DNA of 64,000 nt from NCBI GenBank assembly GCA_023436715.1, contig JAEZIJ010000036.1:20862-84861 (forward strand). Direction: 5' to 3'. The number at the start of each line of letters is the position of its first letter. The first letter of the stretch is position 1. Under the pieces are notes generated by a model. The model saw only the letters and a program-made list of their open reading frames with translations, was not told where the DNA came from and did no database searches. Positions 42,216 through 52,600 of the stretch are shown piece after piece. The stretch comes from Acidobacteriota bacterium. Lineage in GTDB: Bacteria > Acidobacteriota > Terriglobia > Bryobacterales > Bryobacteraceae. Made by a program: the position numbers and the translations under genes.

Positions 42216-42532
42216 GTTTTACCTCCTATCGAATTTGTTCAACGAATAAATATAGCGCGCCTCACGCCTACGCGAGGGTCGTGGCAAGTTTCCTATGCGG
42301 AGACGCGCTTTGAGTTGCATCTGAGATCGGCGAATCCACACGACCTTCACGGGTTGGAATCGGGAGAGACGAACTTCCGTCCCCCTGAACTGAATCTCGC
42401 CATGGATCGCCTCCACGGCTCTTTAATTCGACGGCCTCCAACAGTCCCCCCAGAGTCCCCCCAGTTTCGCGCAGAATCCCGCTTTCGCGCGCGTAAGTGG
42501 TTGTGTTTGCAACGCCAGGCAGCTACAACCAA
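42216..42532. other. Non-coding region between cassette and tRNA fragment
   Basis: About 320 bases. The left end holds the ribosome binding site and probable promoter of the leftward cassette arm. The rest shows no convincing gene on either strand. A repeated AGTCCCCCCAG motif (42442 and 42452, and again about 42731) hints at sequence shuffled by recombination. Probably att-flanking prophage DNA. Confidence 0.4.
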
Positions 42533-42583
<51 letters not shown>

Positions 42584-42920
42584 TCCCAAGTCGTTGAATC
42601 CACTGCAACTCTTTGAGTTTCAAAACGATACGGCCTGTCTCCGTGTGACTGCCTAGACCCGCCGTCTTCCAGAAAAATTACCCAGATTTACCCAATTTTC
42701 CCCAATTCTCCCGGTGGGGTCCCCCAAAAAGTCCCCCCAGATGCCGGCGTGGGGCACGGTGGTGCCGGACGGCGACCGTTGCGTCCGCCCAAGGCACCGG
42801 GCAAGCACCGGGCGGCACCACAGCCGTCCTTAGCGCCTTTTCGGCGGCGTCGATGAAGCGGCCAGCACTGAAACGACAAGACTTGCACCGCCTCGCACTC
42901 GCCAGCACTGGTGGACAGGG

Positions 42921-42992
42921 GTTCGATTCCCGTTAGCGCTACCATTTTTTCATAGACTTACGGGCCGCGGGCAAGCACGGGCAAGCACGCGC
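42921..42992 (+). repeat. 72-bp direct repeat, copy 1 (tRNA-like 3' end plus flank)
   Basis: GTTCGATTCCCGTTAGCGCT followed by ACCA is a tRNA T-loop, acceptor strand and CCA end of a tRNA I cannot name (acceptor TAGCGCT). It is followed by TTTTCATAGACTTACGG and GGGCAAGCACGGGCAAGCAC. The same block recurs at 56135-56206 with only about five differences. Bases upstream of the T arm do not form a tRNA. Confidence 0.75.
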
Positions 42993-43083
42993 GGCGGGCC
43001 CGCAGAAAACTCCAACAGCATTGGCCGATTGGCCGAGAAGATCTTTGTTGCGGTGGCGAGTGCACCGCTACAATCTGATCGAT

Positions 43084-43126
43084 CGTTCACCGAAACGCCG
43101 TAGTTCGAGTCCTACCTGAAGAACCC
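43084..43126 (+). pseudogene. Second, degraded tRNA-Asn-like 3' end
   Basis: GTAGTTCGAGTCCTACCTGA, then AGAACCC, matches the T arm and acceptor strand of the fragment at 42550-42582 but has lost part of the T stem and the CCA end. Probably an older att remnant of an element using the same tRNA-Asn site. Confidence 0.55.
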
Positions 43127-43405
43127 TTGTTACGTAAGAGGAATTGGCGAATTTCCGCGGATCCGATTGGTGCGTCGAGCGAGATACGGATCCGGACTTG
43201 AGAATACCGTGCATCCAAGTGCCACGAATGAAAGGTGCTCTGGCTCAGGACTCCGAGCGGAGCTGCTACTGCTTACTGCTAATTACGCCGATGGTGGAGG
43301 TTGACCGGCAAGCCGATGGGCTCGGCCATAGTGACCAAGTCGCCGCCGACGAGGCCTCGCATCAAATGCGCACAAAACGCGGAAAAGAGGATACGGAGCG
43401 GCTGT

Positions 43406-44038
43406 TCAATGCGTGCGCGCACGCGCCAGTTGCGATGTCATCGACTGGACCAGCCGATCTACGGTGGCCCGAGCCGCTGCCGAGAGGCTGACGACGACGC
43501 CCGGGACATTCCGTTTCCCAACCGGAACCGCTTGCGAAGCGGTCTGGGTCCAAACGACAGATCCGGTGCTGCCGTCAACCAGTTGAGCGGAGATCGTGCA
43601 GAGCGCGCGGACATCGCGGCCCTGGTCCACCTCTTCGAATTGGTCTATGCTGCCGCTGAGCACGTAGGCCGGCCTAGTATCACGCCCAGCTACCGTAACG
43701 CTCTTGAAAATCGACTGCGCGCGCACGGTGTCCGCCACGTATCGCGTGACCGCCTGGCTCGGGCTCATCGCCCAACGATGATAATCGTAGAACCCGACTT
43801 GCTCAGGGCTGGGGCGGTACACGATGCGGCCCTCGCAGAGATGTTCCGGGCATCGGAATTCCTGCACCTCGAGCGAGCCCAGGACGGGCTCAGCCGGAGG
43901 GCTAGTCCGTGGAGCCGGAGGCGGCAAGTTCAGCACGTACATCGTGGGATAGCGCACCTTGCCGCCGCACCCCGCGATCGCCAGCATTGCCAGCAACGGA
44001 GCTGCAGCGAGGCGGCGGAACTGGCATCTGGTATTCAT
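43406..44038 (-). CDS. ABC-transport auxiliary lipoprotein (PqiC/MlaA-partner type)
   Basis: 210 residues. N-terminal signal with lipobox LAIAGC (Cys24), so a lipoprotein. The body (VLGSLEVQEFRCPEHLCEGRIVYR, YHRWAMSPSQAVTRYVAD, VLSGSIDQFEEVD, LVDGSTGSVVWTQTAS) matches the ABC-type transport auxiliary lipoprotein family that works with MCE transporters, probably passing lipids to or from the outer membrane. Its start overlaps the MCE gene stop by 4 bases; last gene of the leftward mla-type operon. Confidence 0.82.
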   Translation of the reverse strand: MNTRCQFRRLAAAPLLAMLAIAGCGGKVRYPTMYVLNLPPPAPRTSPPAEPVLGSLEVQEFRCPEHLCEGRIVYRPSPEQVGFYDYHRWAMSPSQAVTRYVADTVRAQSIFKSVTVAGRDTRPAYVLSGSIDQFEEVDQGRDVRALCTISAQLVDGSTGSVVWTQTASQAVPVGKRNVPGVVVSLSAAARATVDRLVQSMTSQLARARTH

Positions 44039-45003
44039 TTTGTTGGAACGCTCCGTTCCGGCGGCTGCTGTGAGCGGATGAGAGTCCAGGGGCGCTGTTT
44101 CACCTGCTCACTCAGCGCGCGAATGTTCTCCGACGCGACGCGCAGGTTTCGAACCATCTCGTCGATATTCCCCTCGTTCGCGCCGACCATCCGCTGCACG
44201 CCGGCCAGCAGCGTTCGAGCCTGTTCGATCGTACGCTGCGCCTCGGCGAGATCTCTCACGAGCGGTTCGCGAACTGCGTCCAGGGTCTTGTTTGCGTTCG
44301 TTACGGTACGGTCGATGTTGGAAATGACCGGCTGGGCCGAAGCCACGGCGGCATCCGCATTTTTTGTCAGGGCGGAAATCCGATCGGTGATTTGCGCAAT
44401 CTTAGGAGACTCCCGATCTAGCAGAGTGTCGATTTCACCGAGAATGTGTTCGATATGTTTCTGGTTTCTCGCGCCGCTGATCTCGTTCAGATTCGCAATG
44501 AACGTCCGCGCCTCTCCCGTCAGCTCCGGAACGTCGTGCCGCAACCCGGCCAGTAGTGCATTCGCCGAATCCGCGACCGCCGCCACGCGCTGCGTTATCT
44601 CCGCCATGCTTACGGATTCCTCCGATGGGACTACCTCGCCCGCGCCCAGGCGGCGGGCATCGTTGCTTCCTGTTGTGATCGAGAGCACGGGGCTGCTCAT
44701 GATCGTTACCGTTTCCGCCCGCGCCCTTGAGTTCTGGTTGATGGGAGTGCCGGCCTTCACATCGAACAGGACCTCGATCCGGGTCGGGTCTTGCGGCGAG
44801 GGACCCACAGTGCTTATCTGGCCCACCTTGATGCCGCCGAATAAAACTTGTGCGCCTGGGGCGAGGCCGCCGGCGTAGCGGAAATAGGTTTTGTACGGCA
44901 CTTGCCCCCGCACTGTCCGCGTTGTGCGCACGTAATAGAGCCCGGCGCCGAGGACCAGGAGGCTTATGGCAACAAATGCTCCTACTTTCGCCTCAGTGCT
45001 CAT
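44035..45003 (-). CDS. mlaD: MlaD-family MCE-domain substrate-binding protein
   Basis: 322 residues from ATG 45003, chosen for AGGAG 7 bases upstream and an 11-base overlap with the ATPase gene. One N-terminal membrane helix (VGAFVAISLLVLGAGLYYV), then an MCE domain (about 36-115: YFRYAGGLAPGAQVLFGGIKVGQI, MSSPVLSITTG), then a long helical tail (about 125-300) that may form a tube-like coiled coil as in PqiB/YebT-like proteins. Periplasmic lipid-carrying part of the transporter. Much longer than E. coli MlaD (183). Confidence 0.9.
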   Translation of the reverse strand: MSTEAKVGAFVAISLLVLGAGLYYVRTTRTVRGQVPYKTYFRYAGGLAPGAQVLFGGIKVGQISTVGPSPQDPTRIEVLFDVKAGTPINQNSRARAETVTIMSSPVLSITTGSNDARRLGAGEVVPSEESVSMAEITQRVAAVADSANALLAGLRHDVPELTGEARTFIANLNEISGARNQKHIEHILGEIDTLLDRESPKIAQITDRISALTKNADAAVASAQPVISNIDRTVTNANKTLDAVREPLVRDLAEAQRTIEQARTLLAGVQRMVGANEGNIDEMVRNLRVASENIRALSEQVKQRPWTLIRSQQPPERSVPTK

Positions 45004-45820
45004 TTTGAGACTCCTGCAAATAGGCGGATATGAATTCTTCCACTCTACGGGGCATGGCCTCCGGCTGGCGGTCAAGGAACTGGCGAATCCATGGGTCCGT
45101 GCTGCTGGCGAACTTTTCTTTCGTATCTACCGCGATGAGACGTCCCTTGTGGAGCATGGCTAGCCGGTCGGCTATGCGGAAGGCGCTTACCAGGTCGTGC
45201 GTCACTACAAGGAGTGTCACATGGGATCCACGCTTCAGGAGCAGAATGAGTTCATCCAGACCCGCCGAGACAATCGGGTCGAGCCCGGCGGAAGGCTCGT
45301 CAAGAACCAGGATGTCCGGATCGAGCGCCATTGCTCGTGCGATTGCCGCCCGCTTCCTCATACCTCCCGAAAGCTCCGGAGGGTAAAGCTTGGCCGCGTC
45401 CGCCAACCCAACGGCTGTGAGATTAATCGAGACGATCAGCTTGATCGTGGAGTCGGCCAGCCGCGTCAGTTCCTGCAACGGCAGGGCTACATTGTCCTCG
45501 ACCGACAATGAATTGAAGAGGGCTCCACCCTGAAAAGCGACTCCGATCCGCCGTCGAATCCTGGCCAGTTCGGATGCCGAACACGTTGTGATGTCGACGC
45601 CGTTGATCGCGATGTTGCCGCTGTCGGGTTTCGCCAGCCCGAGCACCTGTTTGAGCAGCGTGGTCTTTCCCGATCCGCTTCCTCCGAGCAAGGCCAGAAT
45701 TTCGCCGCGCCGGACATCGAGGTCGATGCGGTCCAACACGCGCCTCGGCCCGTACGACACGGAAACGCCGCGAAGGGCGATCACGGACTCGCCGGGGCCT
45801 TGGCTCGCGGGCTGCGTCAT
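44993..45820 (-). CDS. mlaF: MlaF-family ABC transporter ATP-binding protein
   Basis: 275 residues from ATG 45820 in an ATGA overlap with the permease stop. Walker A LGGSGSGKTTLL, Q-loop VAFQGGALFNSLSV, signature LSGGMRKRAAIARA, Walker B ILVLDEPSAGLDP and H-loop VVTHDL are all intact. The GALFNSLSV and ELSGGMRKR features are typical of the MlaF/Mkl group. It energises lipid movement by the membrane permease. Confidence 0.94.
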   Translation of the reverse strand: MTQPASQGPGESVIALRGVSVSYGPRRVLDRIDLDVRRGEILALLGGSGSGKTTLLKQVLGLAKPDSGNIAINGVDITTCSASELARIRRRIGVAFQGGALFNSLSVEDNVALPLQELTRLADSTIKLIVSINLTAVGLADAAKLYPPELSGGMRKRAAIARAMALDPDILVLDEPSAGLDPIVSAGLDELILLLKRGSHVTLLVVTHDLVSAFRIADRLAMLHKGRLIAVDTKEKFASSTDPWIRQFLDRQPEAMPRRVEEFISAYLQESQNEH

Positions 45821-46626
45821 CCGGCCGCGCTCCATCCCATTACGTAGAAGATCGCTGTGACCACAAGGTCCGCGAAGATCACGAGGAAGGTGGACTTCAC
45901 GACCGCAGAGGTTGCGGCGCGCCCGACGGCTTCCGGACCGCCGCGAACGCGCAGCCCTTCCAGGCAGCCGACCTGGACGATGATGGTGGCGAAGATCAGG
46001 CTCTTGACCAGCGCGAGCACAATATCGCGCACAAGAATGGTCTCGGCGACCGCCCGGAAGTAGATCCGAAGGCTCATGCCGATGCTGAACGCCAGGAATA
46101 CGTAACCCGAGAAAATCCCCAAGAAAGTGCAGAGGACTGTGAGACACGGCATCGTGACCAAGGCGCCGAGATATTTCGGCGCCAGGGTGAACTCGAGCGG
46201 GTCGAGTCCCATTACGCGCAGTGCATCCACCTCCTCGGTCACAACCATGGTTCCGATCTCCGCCGATATGGCCGATGCGGACCGGCCGCTCACGGCCAGC
46301 GCGGTGATCAGCGGGCCCAATTCCCGGGTAAAGGCGACCGCCACGAGGTCTACCACGAACTGCATGGCGCCGAAGCGGCGCAACTCGGCGGCGCTCTGGA
46401 GGGCCAGGATGAACCCCGTGCAGAGCGACATAGCGCCGGCCATCGGCAGCGCGCTCGTTCCGATGGCGAACATCTGGCGAACGGCGGACTGCCACCTCTT
46501 CCCTTTGCCCACGCCCGGGAATACGCGCGGGAGCTTCCCAAGAACGGCCCAAAGCTGCATTGCCAGGGCGCCGATATCCTCCGTCCCCAGGACAACCCAT
46601 TTGCCGAGTTGCTCCACCGCGTTCAA
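45817..46626 (-). CDS. mlaE: MlaE-family ABC transporter permease
   Basis: 269 residues taking the TTG at 46626, which overlaps the STAS stop (TTGA) and has GGTGGAG 5 bases upstream; a GTG at 46617 is the alternative. Hydrophobic segments and the conserved TRELGPLITALAVSGRSASAISAEIGTM and EEVDALRVMGLDPLEFTLAPKY parts define MlaE permeases. Sits in the inner membrane with the ATPase and MCE protein, moving phospholipid between membranes. Confidence 0.92.
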   Translation of the reverse strand: MNAVEQLGKWVVLGTEDIGALAMQLWAVLGKLPRVFPGVGKGKRWQSAVRQMFAIGTSALPMAGAMSLCTGFILALQSAAELRRFGAMQFVVDLVAVAFTRELGPLITALAVSGRSASAISAEIGTMVVTEEVDALRVMGLDPLEFTLAPKYLGALVTMPCLTVLCTFLGIFSGYVFLAFSIGMSLRIYFRAVAETILVRDIVLALVKSLIFATIIVQVGCLEGLRVRGGPEAVGRAATSAVVKSTFLVIFADLVVTAIFYVMGWSAAG

Positions 46627-47018
46627 GTGAACTCCACCTCCGATCCAGTGGCTCGAAACACCCGGTCCAATTCCGTGATTTCCGAAAGCATCCTGGGCTG
46701 GCCGCTGATGCCGACGACGCGAAGCTTGACCGAACATCCGCGAGCGGCCTTCGCAGCCTCGAGAAGCGTAGCGATACCGGAGATGTCCAAACGCGAAACG
46801 CCGGACAGGTCTATAACAAGGATCGGGGCTTTGTGCCCGCGGAGCAGGTCTAGGAGCGCGGAACGAAGGGTCGGAGACGAATCGATGGTCACGCGTCCCG
46901 AGACGGCAACGGTCGGCGGAGGACTCGAGCGCAGAATCCGCATGGTCATCTCACCCGCATAAAGCTGCGTATCGCCAGCCCGGACTTTCCGTCCGCGGCG
47001 AAAGAGTGCGTTTTTCAT
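46623..47018 (-). CDS. STAS-domain protein (MlaB-like)
   Basis: 131 residues from ATG 47018 (second-choice starts Met24 and Met26). The STAS core VTIDSSPTLRSALLDLL, ILVIDLSGVSRLDISGIATLLEAAK includes Ser80 at the usual phosphorylatable or contact site (D-x-S-G). In the Mla system the STAS protein MlaB binds the ATPase and is needed for complex stability. First gene of the five-gene operon, STAS-permease-ATPase-MCE-lipoprotein. Confidence 0.85.
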   Translation of the reverse strand: MKNALFRRGRKVRAGDTQLYAGEMTMRILRSSPPPTVAVSGRVTIDSSPTLRSALLDLLRGHKAPILVIDLSGVSRLDISGIATLLEAAKAARGCSVKLRVVGISGQPRMLSEITELDRVFRATGSEVEFT

Positions 47019-47152
47019 TCCCTCTGCTGCACCCCTCCTGAAACGACCCCGATTGTATTTTCCCGTTCGCGGCGATCCAGGGTCAACACCCGGCGGAAAG
47101 CAGATCTCGGAAGTGCCGGGCTGGAACTCGCGCAACCGAAGCCGGCCGGAGC

Positions 47153-49669
47153 TCACTTGAGCCACACGATCCGGCGAATCTCCGGCGGCAGTGCCAGAGC
47201 GTGGTACGGCAGGACGCGTGGGGTGTAATCCCCGGCGTCGCGACTGGCCGGTGTTCGCAGGAGATATACGTATGGCCCGGAATCGAATGCGGCGCCGGCG
47301 CATTGCATCTCTTCCCTGAATCCAGGCGCCCCGTGCTGTGACTCGGCGTACAGTTCGACGCGTACGGAACCAGGATCGATGCCGCATAGATATACTTCGG
47401 CCTCAAATGCCAGGTCTCCATCCTGCTCAGTCACCTTCAGTGCGCCGAAGTGAACGTCGTTCCAGTGCCGGGCGATCTCCTCTTGCCAACGAAGAAATGC
47501 GGCCGTGAGCTTAGGGTCGGCCAATGCGCGCGCAGCATACGCGTTGGCTGTGGGAATGTACTGTTCCTCTGTGTACTGGCGGACCGTCCGGTTGGCGGAG
47601 AAGGCTGGGGTCAGCGCCGCCATGCTTTCACGGATGCGCGCGACCCACGATCGCGGAATGCCCTGCTCGTCGCGCGTGTAGAATTCGGGGACGACTTCAT
47701 TTTCAAGAACGGCATAGAGCGCCTCTGCGTCCGCGCGATCCCATGCCGGATCGTCCCCGTGTTCCTGCCCGTCACCGACGGCCCATCCCACCTTCGGTGA
47801 GTAAGCTTCGGCCCACCATCCGTCCAGTACCGACGCATTCAGCCCACCGTTTACCAGGACTTTCATCCCGCTGGTGCCGCTGGCTTCCCACGGGCGCTTC
47901 GGCGTGTTGACCCAGACATCTACGCCTTCCACCAGCCATTGCGCCAGCAGGATGTCGTAATCACTCAGAAACACAACGTGCGGGCGGATGTGCGGTTGCC
48001 GGGAGAAGCTGGTCCACTCGCGGATGAGCGCCTGGCCGAACGCGTCGGCGGGATGCGCCTTGCCAGCGAGCACGAGTTGCACCGGCCGCTGCGGGTTGGT
48101 AAGGATGCGGACCAGCCGGTCGCGATCGTGGAGCAGGAGAGTAGGGCGCTTGTAAGGAGCAAACCGGCGTGCGAATCCCAGTGTTAGCGTCTGCGGGCTC
48201 AGAACCACCTGCGCTTGCTGCAGTTGTAGCGGCGACGCTCCGTACCCTTCCTCCTGCCGGCGCAGCCGGTTCCGGGCGTATTCCACCAGAGCCGCACGTC
48301 CGGCACAACGCATTCGCCAGATTCGCTGGTCGCCCGCGGAGCGCACGCAAGCTTCCAGGCTGCCCAAGTCTCCACGCCACGGTCCCTTTCCGCAGAGTTC
48401 GGTCCACAGGCGGTCGGCTCCCGCGCTATCCCACGCCGGAACGTGAACGCCGTTTGTGACGTGACCAATGGGCACGTCGTCTTCGGGGAAATGCGGGAAG
48501 AGCCGCTGAAAAAGCCGGCGGCTCACCTTCCCGTGCAGGCGGCTGACGGCGTTCACCGATCCGCTGCCGTGGATCGCAAGGTACGCCATATTGAACGGTT
48601 CGGAGACATCGTCGGGATTCGTCCGGCCCAACGCCAGCAGATCGTGTACCGATATGCCGAGAAGATCCTGCGCGTAGCTCGACATATATAGGCGCACCAG
48701 TTCGGGGGAGAACCGGTCAAACCCTGCACCCACGGCGGTGTGCGTTGTAAATATGTTTCCCGCGCGCGTAATGGCGAGCGCTTCATGAAAAGGGCGTCCG
48801 GTCTCTTCCATATACTCGCGAGCCCTTTCGAGCACCGCGAAAGCTGCGTGGCCCTCGTTGAGGTGGCAGACGTTAGCCCTAATGCCAAGTGCGCGCAGGA
48901 GCCGCCAACCGATTATTCCGAGCAGCAGTTCCTGCTCCAGGCGCAGCCGGGGTCCACCGCCGTACAACTCACTCGTAACGGCTCTGACACCCGGCGGATT
49001 GGCGGGATCGTTGGTATCAAGCAGGTAGAGGCAGGTTCGTCCCACCTGTACCGTCCACGTACGGATCCAGATTTTGCTCCCCGGAAGCTGCAACGGCATC
49101 CTGAGCAACTCGCCGTCCGCAGTGCGGACCGGGCGGATAGGCAATTGTCCCGGCTCATTCACGGGATAAAGCGCCTGCTGGTTCCCATCGGCATCGAACT
49201 CCTGCCTGAAGTACCCCTGCTGATAAAGAAGCCCTACTGCAACCACGGGAACGCCCAAGTCGCTTGCGGCTTTCAACTGATCGCCCGCAACATTGCCAAG
49301 GCCGCCGGAGTAGATGGGCAGCGCCTCGCTCAGCATGTATTCCATGCTGAAGTACGCGACGGTGCGGAGCGAAGAAGACGCATGCGCAGTCTGGAACCAG
49401 GCCGGAGCCGCGTTCTTCTCGCGCACTTCCGCCAGGAGTTGGCCGACGCGCTCCCGAAACGGCGCATCCATGAGACTGTCGAGCCTTTTTGGAGAGATTG
49501 ACTGCAGGATCAACCACGGGTTTGCCGTCAAGTCCCACAACTCGGGATCGAGGCGCTTCCAGATCTCGTCCGCCGAGTGGCTCCATGACCAGCTCAGGTC
49601 CAGTGCGAGTTGGGTGAGGGCGTCCTGCGCCGTTTCAGGCGACGGCCTTGAAAACACAGGATTGCTCAT
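47153..49669 (-). CDS. glgP: Alpha-glucan (glycogen/maltodextrin) phosphorylase, GT35
   Basis: 838 residues. Opens with a DUF3417-type N-terminal domain (TQLALDLSWSWSHSADEIWKRLD), then YFSMEYMLSEALPIYSGGLG, CHLNEGHAAFAVLERAREY, HVTNGVHVPAW and the PLP block RPWEASGTSGMKVLVNGG with the cofactor Lys. This is the alternative phosphorylase group found in many bacteria and archaea. It releases glucose-1-phosphate from alpha-1,4-glucans in the cytoplasm. The ATG lies one base after the RND pump stop, so it is probably translated from the pump transcript, an odd partner. Confidence 0.93.
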   Translation of the reverse strand: MSNPVFSRPSPETAQDALTQLALDLSWSWSHSADEIWKRLDPELWDLTANPWLILQSISPKRLDSLMDAPFRERVGQLLAEVREKNAAPAWFQTAHASSSLRTVAYFSMEYMLSEALPIYSGGLGNVAGDQLKAASDLGVPVVAVGLLYQQGYFRQEFDADGNQQALYPVNEPGQLPIRPVRTADGELLRMPLQLPGSKIWIRTWTVQVGRTCLYLLDTNDPANPPGVRAVTSELYGGGPRLRLEQELLLGIIGWRLLRALGIRANVCHLNEGHAAFAVLERAREYMEETGRPFHEALAITRAGNIFTTHTAVGAGFDRFSPELVRLYMSSYAQDLLGISVHDLLALGRTNPDDVSEPFNMAYLAIHGSGSVNAVSRLHGKVSRRLFQRLFPHFPEDDVPIGHVTNGVHVPAWDSAGADRLWTELCGKGPWRGDLGSLEACVRSAGDQRIWRMRCAGRAALVEYARNRLRRQEEGYGASPLQLQQAQVVLSPQTLTLGFARRFAPYKRPTLLLHDRDRLVRILTNPQRPVQLVLAGKAHPADAFGQALIREWTSFSRQPHIRPHVVFLSDYDILLAQWLVEGVDVWVNTPKRPWEASGTSGMKVLVNGGLNASVLDGWWAEAYSPKVGWAVGDGQEHGDDPAWDRADAEALYAVLENEVVPEFYTRDEQGIPRSWVARIRESMAALTPAFSANRTVRQYTEEQYIPTANAYAARALADPKLTAAFLRWQEEIARHWNDVHFGALKVTEQDGDLAFEAEVYLCGIDPGSVRVELYAESQHGAPGFREEMQCAGAAFDSGPYVYLLRTPASRDAGDYTPRVLPYHALALPPEIRRIVWLK

Positions 49670-49670
49670 G

Positions 49671-52600
49671 TCATTTCACCTCCGGGGTATGCCCAACGGG
49701 GACCGCTTCCGGCTTCGCTGTCGTCCATTTGATGACCTTGAGATCCAGCACGGCGATGGCGTAGAGAACCGGGACCAATAACAAAGTTATGAACGTCGCA
49801 ACGGCCAAGCCGCCGATTTGGGCATAGCACAACGGTTGCCAAAGCGGACCGCCATGTGTCGCTAACGGGAAGAGCGCGAAAATCGTGGCTCCCACGGTGA
49901 TCAGAACCGGCCGGAGCCGCTGGATTCCCGCGTCGCGGACCGCCTGCTCCAACGGTTCGCCTTTTTCGTGCATCTCTTCTATGAAGTCGAACAGCACGAT
50001 GACGTGGCTGACGATTACGCCGATCAGACTGATGATTCCCAGGAAGGCCATGAAGCCGAACGGCGCTCCCATCAACCCCAGGTAGATCAGTGCGCCCACC
50101 ACTCCGTACGGAGCGGCGGCGAAGACCAGAAGCGGCTTTACCGCGTTGCCGAATTGCACCAGCAATGCCGCGTAGATTCCCACGAGCGAGATCACCAGAA
50201 CCGTCACCAGATTTGCGAATCCCTCATCCTGCTTGGCTTTTTCACCCCCGATCACCATGCGATATCCGGGAGGCATGTTTTTCTCGAACTGTTTGAGTTG
50301 CGGAAGGGCCTTCGTCAGGACCTCCGAGGCCAGAACGCCGGGCTGAGGATACGCGTGAATGCCGACCGTTCGAAAGTGCTCCTGGCGGCGAACTCGCTCT
50401 GTCTCCATCTGGCTGACCACCGATGAAACGGTCCGCAGTGGAACCTTTTGCGATCCCTGGGAGGAGTACACATAAAGGTTTTCGACATCGGAGAGCTGCG
50501 CGCGCTCCAGAGCCCTCAAGCGGGCGATCACCGGGATCTGCTGATTGCCCTCGCGGAGCGTGGTAAGGGTCGTTCCGCTCATAGCCGTGGTGGCGGACGC
50601 CGCCACGTCGCGATTCGTCATACCAGCCAGATTGGCCCGATCCGGGTCGATTGTCAGTCTCACTCTCAGGCTCTCGGGGAACCAATCGTTCTGCACAATC
50701 TGTACCCCGGGGGTCGACCGCAGAATGCCTTCGACGCGTGCAGAGAGCTTTCGAAGATTCTCGATGTCCGCCGGTTCCTGTTTCGGGTCGACATCCGACG
50801 TTCCGGAAATCCGTATTTCCACCGGAAACTCCACGGGGTTCGTCTGCAATTGATGCAAGGTTACGTACGCGCCCGGGACTTCCTTGCCCACTGCCGCCTG
50901 CAGCGGTCCCATGAGGCTGGGGGTCGCCTCTTTGTCGCTCACCCTGATGAGGATTTGTGAATAGTTGAGCTGCGGCAGTTCGGGAGCGACGGAAAACCAG
51001 AAACGCGGTCCGCCTCCGCCGACAAACGTCGTGAGGGATTGGAGAAGCTCTCCGGATTCCTTGGACGGATGGGTCCGCGCATACTCGGCGGAGACACGCT
51101 GCACGATGGATTCGACTCGGCGCGCGTCCTGATTCGTGGTGGACAGCGGCGCGTTATTTGGCAGCCAGACATCGATGTAGGACCAGTATTGGACGTCGTC
51201 CGGAAAGAACTGGGTCTTCATTCGCGAGGCGAGCACGACGCCAAACAGGAGAAAGATCAGCGAGCCGCCAACCACGGCCCACCGGTGCTGGATCGCTTTG
51301 CCCGCAAGCCTGTAATAGGCGCCGTAGAATCCGCGCACGCGCCGCTCTTCGATCGAGGGCTCCGGCTTCTTCGGCGGCCGCAGCAGATAATAGCCGAGCA
51401 GTGGGACGAACGTCATCGAAGCCAGGCGCGAGGAGACGAGCGCCGCCGCCATTACTATCGGCAGGCTGAACAGAAAATCGCCGGTCGAGCCCGTCAGCAT
51501 CATGAATGGCAAGTAGGCGATGATATTGGTCGCCGTCGCATAGAGAATCGCGCGCGCAAGCTTCGTAGGTCCGAGCCATGCGGCCGTAAGCGAAGGCTGT
51601 CCGGCGACCAATTCGCGCTTGATCGCATCGTTCGCCACCACCGGGTCATCGACGAGGAGCCCGAGCGCGATGATCAGAGTGGCGATCGAGACTTGCTGCA
51701 AGTCGATGTGCACCATGTGCGCGAGACCGAAGGTCATGGCAAGCGTGATCGGTATGGACAGGGCCATCAGCAGCGCCGACCGCCATTCCCAGAAACCGAT
51801 CAGCGAGATCAGCACCACCAACAGGATCGCTTCGTATAAGGCTTCCATGAACAGGTCGATGTTCTCTTTGACCTGGAGCGGCTGATCCGACGTGCGTGCG
51901 ATAATCAGGTCCGCTGGAAGAACGGACCGCACCTGGTTTAACTTTTCGTCGACCGAGGCGCCGAATTTCTTGATCTGCTCGCCCGCTCGCATGTAAACCG
52001 CGAGAGTGATTGCGCGGCTGCGGCGCAAGTTTCCGTCCTTGTCAACACTCGTGTAGAAATTCAGGTACTGCGCCGGAGCCCGATACTCCCGGCTGATTTG
52101 AACGAGATCGCGTAGATATAAGGGGGCGCCGTGCGGGGGTGTCAGAAGAACGTCGCCGATGGCGCGGGCGCTATCGAATTTGCCGGAAGGGTCGATTTGA
52201 ATCTGCTGCCTGCCAGCCTCAATCGTGCCTCCCGGCAGGGTGATGTTGCGCGCTTTGAGGACCTGGGCCAAATCGGAGACCTTCATTCCGTAGGACGCCA
52301 GCCTTTCCTGCGAATAGTCGAGGTACACGGCCTGCGGCAGGACGCCATTGCGTTCGATCCTGGAAGCTTGCGGCACGCCGAGCAGCGTGCGCCCGATCAG
52401 GTTCGTGAAATCGTCGAGCTGTGCGTAGGTATATTTCGCGGTCTCCACACTCGCCAGCTTCTCTTTCGTTTCCGAGGCGTCGTGAATGATCACGGGATTC
52501 GATACGTCGGGATCCTTTTCAGATGCCTGCAGGCGGGTCGCGATGAACCGGTCGATCAACGCCTGAATGTGCGGGTCATCGGAACTTGTTTCGCCGTCGA

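Noticed and set aside
43144..43491. Small + strand gene next to the tRNA remnants
   Set aside because: Composition unlike protein, antisense to the lipoprotein gene end, no ribosome site.
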